This document shows positions 23,566-30,920 of a DNA stretch of 43,159 nt, piece after piece. Below the pieces are notes generated by a model. It had not been told where the DNA came from. It saw only the letters and a list, made by a program, of their open reading frames with translations, and searched no databases. Source of the stretch: Armatimonadaceae bacterium (GTDB lineage Bacteria; Armatimonadota; Armatimonadia; Armatimonadales; Armatimonadaceae); NCBI GenBank assembly GCA_030446525.1, contig JAUJNC010000036.1, forward strand, positions 1 through 43,159, given 5' to 3'. The translations under genes and the position numbers were made by a program. Each line of letters begins with the position of its first letter. Position 1 is the first letter of the stretch.

Positions 23566-24981
23566 TTAGTTTGCAGATATCTCTCCCGCGGTCTCTGCCT
23601 CGGCTCTCCGGCCGGCAGGACGGTTGCGTGGCGTTCCTTCTGGGCGTGGCAGCGGCAGGAAGTCGTTCGTCGCGTCCATCCAGATGCGCAGATGCCCCTG
23701 AAGCTGGCGCACGGTGGCGGCATGGGCGGGGTCGCCGGCCAGATTCCGGGACTCGCCCGGGTCGTTTTCGAGGTCGTACAGCTCGACCGCGGGGCGCGGC
23801 GCGCGGAAGTAGCGCTCCTGGAGCTTCGGACTCAGCTTCCCGGCCTGGCTCAGCGCCTCGATCGTCTTCCAGGTCGGCGACCGGGACAGGTCGGCGGTCG
23901 GTTTGTACTCCACCTCGGGGCGGTAGTTCTGTATCAGCTTGTACTGCCGGGTCCGCACGCAGCGCACCAGGTCCAGGTTGTCGTGGAAGTTGCGCTCGGA
24001 GAAGATCATCTCGCGCCCCTGGTGCGGCTTTCCGAGCAGCACGTTCAGGAAGCTCGTCGCCTGCATGGACGAAGGGGTCGGCAGCCCGGCAGCCTCCAGC
24101 CAGGTGGGGGCGAGGTCCATCAGGGAGACCAGTTCGTCGCTCACCCGGCCGGCGGGTATCTTTCCCGGCCAGCGCGCGATCAAGGGCGCCCGGATCCCGG
24201 CCTCGTACAAGGAGCCTTTCGCCCCGGGAAACGGCATGCCGTTGTCCGCGGTGAAGACGACGAGCGTGTTCTCTCGTAGCCCCTCCTTTTCCAGCAGCGC
24301 CAGCACCTCGCCACTTTCCTTGTCCAGGCGGGCGATCTCGTCGTAGTAGAGGGCGAGGTCCTCGCGCACCTCCGGCGTGTCCGGGAGAAACGCGGGCACC
24401 GCGACTTTCGCCGGGTCGTGCGGCGGCGAGAACGCGCCCTTCTCGTAATCGCGGTGGGGATCGATGAAGCCCATCCAGAGGAAGAACGGTTTATTCTTGG
24501 GCCGCTTCTCGAAGAACTGCGCAAACCTTCCCCCCGGGCCGGTCCGGAAATCGAACTTGCTTTCGAACTCTTTCCCCAGGTGAACCTTGCCATACGCGCC
24601 GGTATGGTAGCCCGCCCCTTTGAGCAGATCGACGATGTTGGTGTAATGCGCGCGCAGGGGCGCGGCCAGGCGCGAGGTGCCCGTGGTATGCGGCACCTGC
24701 CCGGTGAAGATCGAGGAGCGGCTCGGGCTGCACTGGGGCGAGGTGACGAAGGCGCTGGTGAAGCGCATGCCCTCGCGGCCCAGGCGGTCCAGGTTCGGCG
24801 TCTGCACGACCGGATCCCCGTAGCAGCCCATGCTGGACTGGCTATGGTCATCCGAGATGATAAGCAAAATGTTCGGCGGCGACGAGCCGGGTTGTGCGCC
24901 GGTTTGCTGCGCCGCCGCAGGGTTGATTACCCCGAGGAATACGAAGGGAACCACCAACAGACGGATAAGAAAACGCATCAT
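23566..24981 (-). CDS. Secreted sulfatase 2 (type I, formylglycine-dependent)
   Basis: Intact, 471 residues. Two adjacent ATG codons (24981 and 24978) are possible; the GGAGAG site suits the second slightly better. Signal peptide: FLIRLLVVPFVFLGVINPAAA. Catalytic features are PNILLIISDDHSQSSMGCYG, CSPSRSSIFTG (formylglycine Cys), AYGKVHLGKEFE, FFLWMGFIDPHRDY and VVFTADNGMPFPGAKGSLYE. The C-terminus has AVELYDLENDPGESRNLAGDP and a charged tail. It differs clearly from sulfatase 1 (N-acetylglucosamine- or heparan-sulfatase-like by pattern), so the two probably act on different sulfate positions. It is 40 bases upstream of sulfatase 1 on the same strand. Confidence 0.93.
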   Translation of the reverse strand: MMRFLIRLLVVPFVFLGVINPAAAQQTGAQPGSSPPNILLIISDDHSQSSMGCYGDPVVQTPNLDRLGREGMRFTSAFVTSPQCSPSRSSIFTGQVPHTTGTSRLAAPLRAHYTNIVDLLKGAGYHTGAYGKVHLGKEFESKFDFRTGPGGRFAQFFEKRPKNKPFFLWMGFIDPHRDYEKGAFSPPHDPAKVAVPAFLPDTPEVREDLALYYDEIARLDKESGEVLALLEKEGLRENTLVVFTADNGMPFPGAKGSLYEAGIRAPLIARWPGKIPAGRVSDELVSLMDLAPTWLEAAGLPTPSSMQATSFLNVLLGKPHQGREMIFSERNFHDNLDLVRCVRTRQYKLIQNYRPEVEYKPTADLSRSPTWKTIEALSQAGKLSPKLQERYFRAPRPAVELYDLENDPGESRNLAGDPAHAATVRQLQGHLRIWMDATNDFLPLPRPEGTPRNRPAGRRAEAETAGEISAN

Positions 24982-25044
24982 CTCTCCAAAGGACGTGAAA
25001 TGTGATCTCCGGGTTCAGGGGCGGATGGTGACCGAGGCGGGAGA

Positions 25045-25080
25045 CGGCGCGAACCGTCCCGGCAAGAACGGTTCGCGCCG
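25045..25080. terminator. Perfect 13-pair hairpin downstream of pseudopilin 4
   Basis: CGGCGCGAACCGT (25045-25057) and ACGGTTCGCGCCG (25068-25080) are exact inverted copies with a ten-base loop. It starts 14 bases after the pseudopilin 4 stop (minus strand) and ends 64 bases before sulfatase 2, in the gap between the two genes. There is no T-tract, so it may be a Rho-independent terminator of the kind that relies on the stem alone, or an mRNA-protecting stem. Confidence 0.5.
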
Positions 25081-25094
25081 AACGGAGCCCGGCC

Positions 25095-25984
25095 TCAGTG
25101 GATGTTCCACAGCACGTACTCGGTGTTGGGGTTGGGGGGCGGATTGGCGCCGCCGGCGCTGCCTGCCTCTCCGTCCGTCAGCGTCTGGCCGTCCTCCACC
25201 CGGTTGGGCGCCTTTTCAAAGGCCGTCCCCCGGCCCAGCGCCTTGGCGTGGCCGTCCAGAAACACGAAGCTGCACAAGCCCTCCAGCGGCATCTGGCGCG
25301 TGACATTGTTCTGCGAGTCCTGGACCGGCTTGGTCCGGGTCGCGTGATGCCGGAACTGGGGCCAGTAGCCGGGTGCTATGTGGCTTGCCGGCGCGAACTG
25401 CGGGTCACGGGCGAACATCTTGAAGCCGTGGACCTTATCGAAGCCCGTGTCGCCGATGATGATGGTGGCGGCCGGTTTCGCAATCCTGGCCAGGGCGTAA
25501 CCCTGCGCGTTGGGACCACACTGGTTGCTTGACTCAAGCCCTGCGGCACAGTTCAAGTTAAGGTTCCAGCCATATCCGGTGGCGGTGCTGCCGGGTCTGC
25601 CGGGTATGACCGCCGCGGCGTATCTCGTCCCGTTAAAGGTGTTGTTCGGGAGGTTCGGGCAGGTGTACACGTCCAGGTTCTTGACGTAGGGCAGGATCTG
25701 CCACATCCAGCGCCCTCTTTCCTCGCCGAGGTCTCCGATAGTGGGCAGTGTCTCGTCGTAGTCGTTGGCGTACTGCATGACGGCCAGCGCCATCTGCTTG
25801 TTGTTGGACACGCAGGCGATCTGCCGGGCCTTCTCGCGGGCCTGGGCGAAGACGGGAAAAAGGATGGCGGCGAGGATCGCAATTATGGCGATCACCACGA
25901 GAAGCTCGATCAGCGTGAACCCCGCTCCGGGGGGCGGGGGGCGCGCCGAGCGCCTTTTATTACGTCATCGTACTTTGAACACAT
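25095..25984 (-). pseudogene. DUF1559-type II pseudopilin 4, frameshift in the leader
   Basis: ATG 25984 has AAAGGA upstream and gives [22 protein letters not shown]-rich run near 25925-25945 then shifts the frame, after which [19 protein letters not shown] and [16 protein letters not shown] continue without a break to the stop at 25095. The body has [31 protein letters not shown] and [16 protein letters not shown]. At the C-terminus it reads [15 protein letters not shown], but the His nine residues before DG is not there, unlike the other three copies. The leader-helix junction is the prepilin peptidase site, so correct framing matters for function. Very probably a homopolymer read error. 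Confidence 0.85.
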
Positions 25985-26403
25985 CTTGGTTTCCTTTCTT
26001 CCCCTTTGGATTCGGGGCGCACGCTCGGCGCCCGCCGCTCCAGCACGTTCGCGTCCACCTTGTCCCGAACCAGCAGATGCTTCACCAGAGTCTTCGCCCT
26101 GGGATATGGGCCAACTATATAATAGGGGGAGCGGCGCTGTCAAGAGGAAGTTCCCGGCGCGGTGGCGATTTACAGCGAGTTATGCTATACTCAAGGTGTG
26201 CTTTTCGCGGGTGCGACCCTCCACCCGCTGGTATCCAACAAACAGTGTCAGTGCCTTCTGCCGGGCTTACCCCCGTTTCCAGATCCTGCTCTTCTGTTGT
26301 TTGTGTGCTGCACGTACTCTCGCACGAGCGCGAGAGAGTTATCACTTAGAGGGGCGACGCGAAGCGTGCGCTACAACGTCGGCGCACACACGAGGAGACG
26401 GTT
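25985..26403 (+). promoter_or_regulatory. Intergenic promoter region and long leader of the RRM gene
   Basis: This 419-base stretch between divergent genes has no credible ORF. An extended -10 promoter, TGCTATACT (26183-26191), points toward the RRM gene; no good -35 is visible, as is usual for this promoter type. The leader would be about 205 bases. In it CTCTCGC (26317-26323) and GCGAGAG (26330-26336) form a stem, and GAGGAG (26392-26397) is the ribosome site, six bases before the ATG. Long structured leaders are typical of cold-induced RNA-binding protein genes; regulation here is inference. Confidence 0.5.
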
Positions 26404-26775
26404 ATGAGGATCTACGTGGGGGGAATCTCCTACAACACGAGCTCGCAGGGGCTGCGCGATCTGTTCGCGCAGGCGGGCGAGGTCACCGACGCGAGCATCG
26501 TCGAAGACAGGTATTCGGGGCAGTCGAAGGGCTTCGGCTTCGTGGAGATGCCCAACGCCCAGGAGGCGCAGGCGGCGATCACCCGGTTCAACGGCTACAA
26601 TCTGGATGGCCGGCCGCTTACGGTCAACGAGGCCCGGCCTCGTGAGGATCGCGGTGGCGGTGGCGGCGGCGGTCGCAGCGGCGGCGGCGGTTACGGTGGA
26701 GGCGGCGGTCGCAGCGGCGGCGGTGGCGGCGGTTACGGTGGCGGCGGCGGTGGCAGCCGCGGCGGCCGCTACTAG
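26404..26775 (+). CDS. Glycine-rich RRM RNA-binding protein
   Basis: Intact, 123 residues. A single RRM fold (about 1-80) has RNP-2 as IYVGGI, RNP-1 as KGFGFVEM, and the closing NLDGRPLTVNEARPR. The last 40 residues are almost only Gly, Arg, Ser and Tyr (runs such as GGGGRSGGGGGGYGG). The build is that of cyanobacterial Rbp proteins and plant glycine-rich RNA-binding proteins. In bacteria they bind U-rich RNA, often rise in the cold, and act as RNA chaperones. A ribosome site GAGGAG precedes the ATG at good spacing. The gene has its own promoter upstream and terminator downstream, so it is probably monocistronic. Confidence 0.93.
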   Translation: MRIYVGGISYNTSSQGLRDLFAQAGEVTDASIVEDRYSGQSKGFGFVEMPNAQEAQAAITRFNGYNLDGRPLTVNEARPREDRGGGGGGGRSGGGGYGGGGGRSGGGGGGYGGGGGGSRGGRY

Positions 26776-26828
26776 CGAACCGGGCGCTGCGTGAGCGCAC
26801 CCTCGAAGTAACAGACAATTGATAGCGT

Positions 26829-26895
26829 GCGAGCCCGGGTGCTCGCGAGCGGCAGGGGCTACGGCAAGTGTGTTGTCTGTGGCCCCTGCTTTTTA
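26829..26895 (+). terminator. Rho-independent terminator of the RRM gene
   Basis: A first small stem, GCGAGC (26829-26834) with GCTCGC (26841-26846), is followed by a long-loop stem, GCAGGGGC (26852-26859) with GCCCCTGC (26882-26889), and directly after it TTTTTATT. Stem plus T-tract is a standard intrinsic terminator. It lies 77 bases after the RRM stop and just before the zinc-ribbon gene. Confidence 0.7.
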
Positions 26896-26951
26896 TTGCG
26901 GTGGCTCCTGCCCTGCCGGCGTGCGGGGCGGAAAGCAAGGAGAAAAAGCGG

Positions 26952-27200
26952 ATGCGACCCTTCACACCCGGCGGGCGGCGCGAGATTTCGATCGCCTGCC
27001 CGTCCTGCGGCTCCCGGTCCTCGGTGCCCCCGGCAGCCGTGGCGCGCAACAACTACTTCTGTTCCGGCTGCGGCAAAGCACTCGACCTGTCGCAGGCGCT
27101 CCGGGCCCCGGCCCCCGGCGATGAGAGCGGCGCCCCGCCTCCCCCGCGCCGCGATCGCGGCAGCTCCCGTTACAAGAGCGCACGCACGGGGCGGCGGTAG
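26952..27200 (+). CDS. Small zinc-ribbon protein
   Basis: Eighty-two residues from ATG 26952, which has AAGGAG nine bases upstream; the frame is open further up, but there it crosses the terminator. Two Cys pairs, ACPSCGS (about 16-19) and FCSGCGK (about 39-42), 20 residues apart, form a zinc ribbon. A polar tail rich in Pro, Arg and Ser follows (PPPPRRDRGSSRYKSAR). The protein probably binds nucleic acid or serves as a small transcription or translation accessory factor; nothing more specific can be said. Its place directly after an RRM gene suggests an RNA-related role, but that is only context. Confidence 0.65.
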   Translation: MRPFTPGGRREISIACPSCGSRSSVPPAAVARNNYFCSGCGKALDLSQALRAPAPGDESGAPPPPRRDRGSSRYKSARTGRR

Positions 27201-27245
27201 GGGCGGTATCGTTCTATAAACTTGGGAGGACAGGAGAAAAAGTCG

Positions 27246-27716
27246 GTGGTTAAGCTATATCTCCCCTACGGGAACATGAAGAACTTCAAGGGGCACGGTC
27301 AGGTGACGCTTCACTGGTTCATCAAAGACCGGTCGGCGCCGGTCGCTCCCTATGAACAGCTGATACAAAGCTACAAGCAGTTGAACCAGGAAGAACAGCA
27401 CCGGGCCCAGCGCATGGTGAATGAGCTTCGCCGGCGAGGAGTTCCTGGCCCTGCGCCGGTACCTTTACGACGAGCATAAAGAAGACCTGCGGACGGAGGT
27501 GCTGGTGGCGCCCATCGCGGCGGGCAAACAGAACAACACCAAGAACCGGGGACTCGTCCGCCCCTTCGCGGACTGTTCCGAGGCGGTCCCCGAGGGCGGG
27601 GGCTTCTGCAAGCTCTCCGAAGAGGCAGGGTACCCCTGCCTTTCCTGGTGTGGGGGTACTGGGCTCCCCCGAGGGTGCTGCTGCCGCGCCACGTGGAGGC
27701 CGCCGCGAGTTTATGA
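27246..27716 (+). pseudogene. Unknown protein, frameshifted
   Basis: GTG 27246 has AGGAG nine bases upstream and reads VKLYLPYGNMKNFKGHGQ, then VTLHWFIKDRSAP and YEQLIQSYKQLNQEEQHR. A shift near 27425 takes the text to GEEFLALRRYLYDEHKEDL, EVLVAPIAAGKQNN and GFCKLSEEAGYPL, and a second near 27635 gives VWGYWAPPRVLLPRHVE and the stop at 27714-27716. Joined it is about 156 residues, with a compact, well-formed composition, so I believe it codes. I know no family for it. The 3' end overlaps the convergent HMG-CoA lyase gene by six bases. Confidence 0.5.
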
Positions 27717-28589
27717 ACAAGCGGCCGGCGGGCGGCCGAGCTTCGGCCCGAGGAGCCGGGAAGCGGCGGCGACCTTTTCCGCGCTGATGCCGGTCTCGAG
27801 GCCCATGCCGTGGAGCAGCGCCACCAGAGCTTCCGTGGCCAGGTTGCCCGGGGCCCCCGGAGCGAACGGGCAGCCGCCCAGGCCGCCGGCCGCCGCGTCG
27901 AAGACCGCGACGCCGTGCCGCAGGGCTGTCCGCACGTTCGCGAGCGCGGCGCCGCGCGTGTCGTGGAAGTGGTACGCGGTGCGCTCCCGGGGCAGCACGG
28001 GCGCCAGCGCCTCGGCCAGCCGCGCGACGGCGTCCGGAGTGGCCTGCCCGATGGTGTCCCCCAGGCAGACCTCGTCGACCCCCAGGGCGTGCAGCTCCCC
28101 GGCGACGGGGACGACGCGTCCGGGTGGGATGGGACCCTCGTACGGGCAGACGAACGCGGTCGAGACGTAGGCGCGCACCCACAGGCCGTGCGCGCGGGCC
28201 GTGGGGAGGAGCGCGCGGAAGCCGCGGAGCGACTCGGCGATGGTCATGCCGATGTTCCTTTGCGTGAACGTCTCGCTCGCGGCGGTGAACAGGGCGATGG
28301 CCCGGACCCCGGCGGCCAGGGCGCGTTCCAGCCCCTTCGCGTTGGGCACCAGCGCCGAGTAGCGCACCGCGGGGCGGGGGGCGAGGCGGGCGAAGACGTC
28401 GGCGGCGTCCGCGAGCTGCGGCACACGCTCCGGGCTGACGAACGAAGACACCTCGATGTCGGCGAACCCCGCATCGGCGAGCATCTCCACGAACCGCACC
28501 TTATCCTCGGTGGGCACCAGGGTCGCCTCGTTCTGCAGCCCGTCGCGGGGGCCGACCTCCACCACCCGCACCCGCCGCACGTCGGTCAT
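27711..28589 (-). CDS. mvaB: Hydroxymethylglutaryl-CoA lyase
   Basis: This intact 292-residue TIM-barrel enzyme has VEVGPRDGLQNE (metal and substrate site), EVSSFVSPERVPQ, CLGDTIGQATP, YHFHDTRGAALAN (metal His pair) and the signature loop GGLGGCPFAPGAPGN with the catalytic Cys. It cleaves 3-hydroxy-3-methylglutaryl-CoA to acetyl-CoA and acetoacetate, the last step of leucine breakdown. The ATG overlaps the stop of the biotin-carrier gene as ATGA, so the two are translationally coupled. Relatives such as homocitrate synthase lack the GGCPFAPGA loop. Last gene of the minus-strand leucine operon. Confidence 0.95.
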   Translation of the reverse strand: MTDVRRVRVVEVGPRDGLQNEATLVPTEDKVRFVEMLADAGFADIEVSSFVSPERVPQLADAADVFARLAPRPAVRYSALVPNAKGLERALAAGVRAIALFTAASETFTQRNIGMTIAESLRGFRALLPTARAHGLWVRAYVSTAFVCPYEGPIPPGRVVPVAGELHALGVDEVCLGDTIGQATPDAVARLAEALAPVLPRERTAYHFHDTRGAALANVRTALRHGVAVFDAAAGGLGGCPFAPGAPGNLATEALVALLHGMGLETGISAEKVAAASRLLGPKLGRPPAACS

Positions 28590-29110
28590 CCCTCGCCCCC
28601 CTTCCTTTCTTCGATCTCCACCACCGGCGCGCCGTGTTCGACCCGCTGGCGCTGGTGAACATGGACCGCCTTGACCGTCCCCGCGAAGGGGGCCTCGACC
28701 GTCGCCATGACCTTCATCGCTTCGATGACGGCCAGCGGCTGGTAGGCTTCCACCGCCTGTCCCTGCTGCACCATTACGTCCACCACGACGCCGACCATGG
28801 GGGCGGTGAGCACGCCCGCGGCGCCCCCGCGCGCAACGCCCGCCCGGCGCGCCGCGGGGGCGCCGAACGAGTACGCCTCCCCCGCGAGCGAGAAATGCGC
28901 GCCGCGCTCCGTGCGCGCGAACGGCACACGAAAGATGCGCGCCTCCGGCGCCTGGCGTCCGGATTCGCTGATCTGCAAAACGTCGCCCGGCAGGCGGCGG
29001 GCCGTGATGCGATGCTCCGTTCCGTCGGGCAGGCGCACGCGCCAGCCGTCCCCGTCCGGCTCGACGTGCAGCGCGATCCTGTTGTCGTTGTGTTGAAAGG
29101 TCAGCTGCAT
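28586..29110 (-). CDS. Biotin carboxyl carrier part of the acyl-CoA (methylcrotonyl-CoA) carboxylase alpha subunit
   Basis: The 174-residue frame ends in a biotinyl domain (about 95-170): [17 protein letters not shown], then [15 protein letters not shown] with the biotin-accepting Lys in EAMKV, and [17 protein letters not shown]. The first half ([20 protein letters not shown]) resembles the bridging domain of methylcrotonyl-CoA carboxylase alpha subunits. There is no ribosome site before ATG 29110, and the frame is open upstream toward the biotin carboxylase gene. So this is more likely the C-terminus of a single alpha subunit separated by an indel than a separate gene. Biotin shuttles CO2 between the carboxylase and the carboxyltransferase encoded at 36479. 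Confidence 0.8.
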   Translation of the reverse strand: MQLTFQHNDNRIALHVEPDGDGWRVRLPDGTEHRITARRLPGDVLQISESGRQAPEARIFRVPFARTERGAHFSLAGEAYSFGAPAARRAGVARGGAAGVLTAPMVGVVVDVMVQQGQAVEAYQPLAVIEAMKVMATVEAPFAGTVKAVHVHQRQRVEHGAPVVEIEERKGGEG

Positions 29111-29132
29111 CTGGCAGGGCCTAGCCTTTGCG

Positions 29133-30633
29133 TCACTTCGTGTTTCGCCACGCGTCGCCGGTGCGCCAGGGGCTGTGCGGATCGGCGCCGGGATCGGCGG
29201 CGGCCGCGACGGGGCGCGTGTCGCTGCGGGTCAACGCCTCGGCGGCCAGGGCCAGCAGCACGTCGTTCGGGACGGCCCCTTCGGGCTTCCAGGGGGCGAA
29301 GTGCTCGTCGAGAAAGCGCGTCGAAGTCTCGCCCGCCTGGAAGGCCGGGTGGCGGACGATCGCCAGCAGATAGGCGACGTTGGTCTGCACACCGAGCGCG
29401 TGGAAATTCATCAAAGCCTGCTCCATGCGGGCCAGCGCCTGGGCGCGCGTCGCCCCGCGCACGATCAGCTTCGCCAGGAGCGGGTCGTAGTGGGGCGAAA
29501 CGTCGCTCCCCCGCTCGACCCCGGAGTCCACCCGCACGCCCGGCCCGGCCGGCTCGATCCACTGCGCCAGTTGTCCGACCGAGGGCAGGAAGCCGGCCGC
29601 GGCGTCCTCGGCGTAGATCCGGGCCTCGATCACGTGGCCGGAGGCGCACACCGCGTCCTGCGCGAACGGCAGCGGCTCGCCGTCGGCGATCCGCAGCTGC
29701 AGCTGCACGAGGTCGATGCCCGTGAGGGTTTCCGTCACCGGGTGCTCGACCTGGAGGCGGGTGTTGACCTCCAGGAAGTAGAACCGGTGGTCGCCGCCCT
29801 CCCGCTCCTCCAGCAGGAACTCGACCGTGCCCGCGTTCACGTAGCCCGCCGCCGCGGCCGCGCGCCCAGGGCCGCCCCGGCCATGCGCGCCCGCAGCGCG
29901 CCATCCAGGGCGGGCGAGGGCTTTCCTCGACGATCTTCTGGTGCCGCCGCTGGATCGAGCACTCGCGCTCGAACAGGTGGACCAGGCTGCCCTGCGCGTC
30001 CCCGACGATCTGGAACTCGACGTGGCGGGGCCGATCGAGGTAGCGCTCCAGCAGCACGCGGTCATCGCCGAACGCCGCCCGCGCCTCCCGCCGGGCCTCC
30101 TGTAGCAGCCCCAGGAACTCCCCGGGGCGCGCACCACGCATCCCGCGGCCGCCGCCCCCGCCGCCGCCTTGATCAGGAGCGGCGTCCCGACCCGCTCCGC
30201 TTCCGCGCGGAGCCGCTCGTCGCCCTGGTCGTCGCCCGCGTAGCCCGGCACCACCGGCACGCCCGCGGCCTCCATCAGGCGCTTGGCCGCGCTCTTGTCG
30301 CCGAGCAGGCGGATGACGCCCGCCGGCGGCCCGACCCAGGTGATCCCCGCCTCTTCGCACGCCTGGGCGAAGGCGGCGTTTTCCGACAGGAACCCGTACC
30401 CGGGGTGGATGGCATCCGCCCCTGCGTGCCGGGCGGCATCAAGTATCGATCCGCAGGTAGCTTTCCGATGCCGGGCCGGGGCCGATCGGGTAGGCCGCGT
30501 CCGCCAGGGCGACGTGCAAAGCGTCCTTATCCGCTTCTGAGTAGACCGCGACAGGGAGATCCCGCTCTCCCGGCAGGCCCGGATGATGCGGACCGCGATC
30601 TCGCCGCGGTTGGCGATCAGGGAGTCGTCTCAT
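29133..30633 (-). pseudogene. mccA: Biotin carboxylase part of the methylcrotonyl-CoA carboxylase alpha subunit, frameshifted
   Basis: ATG 30633 opens MRR and then, one frame over, [21 protein letters not shown], the standard start of biotin carboxylases. The rest follows in pieces: [67 protein letters not shown] (ATP-grasp glycine loop), [54 protein letters not shown] (Glu/Asn/Arg catalytic site) and [11 protein letters not shown]. The 29133 frame covers most of the C-terminal half without a break. At least five shifts, several in GCC/CCC-rich runs near 29870 and 30150. ATP-dependent carboxylation of biotin; partner of the mccB product. The conserved pieces argue for sequencing error rather than decay. 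Confidence 0.85.
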
Positions 30634-30657
30634 GGTGCCAGCGATTATTGAATCACC

Positions 30658-30688
30658 CGCGCCGGCGGCTCCTTTCAGCGCCGGCGCG
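30658..30688. repeat. Perfect 10-pair hairpin over the KTSC stop codon
   Basis: CGCGCCGGCG (30658-30667) and CGCCGGCGCG (30679-30688) are exact inverted copies with an 11-base loop. The stop codon of the KTSC gene (30675-30677) lies in the loop, and the next gene starts 24 bases on. No T-tract. It could end or pause transcription inside the operon. Confidence 0.55.
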
Positions 30689-30894
30689 AGAGTTCGTAGT
30701 CCGGGTACACATCGATGACGTGGGCGCGCATGTACTGGCCCTTCGAACCGGCAGCCAGCAGCCCGTCGTACACCTCCCGCGGTACCCTTGTAGCGGTAGA
30801 TCCGGCCGCTGTTGAACACCGCCTCAAGCTCCTTGCTTCCCGGGTCGTAACCGACGGCGTGGATCATGCTGGACTCGACGGTGACCAGATCCAT
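30675..30894 (-). pseudogene. KTSC-domain protein, one frameshift
   Basis: ATG 30894 has GGGGGA upstream and gives [17 protein letters not shown], then [15 protein letters not shown]. After a one-base shift near 30788 it continues [19 protein letters not shown] and ends at TGA 30675. The joined protein of about 73 residues has the whole KTSC domain (S-x-M-I.x.V-G-Y-D at the start; F..G..Y.Y..VP..V...L..A.S.G.x.). KTSC proteins are small and of unclear function, sometimes fused to nucleases or found beside RNA-related genes. Its place between a peptidase and a carboxylase subunit gives no functional hint. Confidence 0.75.
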
Positions 30895-30920
30895 CAGAGT
30901 ATTCCCCCTTTGTTGTACGC

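Noticed and set aside
29175..30815. 546-codon plus-strand frame opposite the biotin carboxylase pieces
   Set aside because: The minus strand has conserved ATP-grasp text in several frames over the same DNA; this frame has none.
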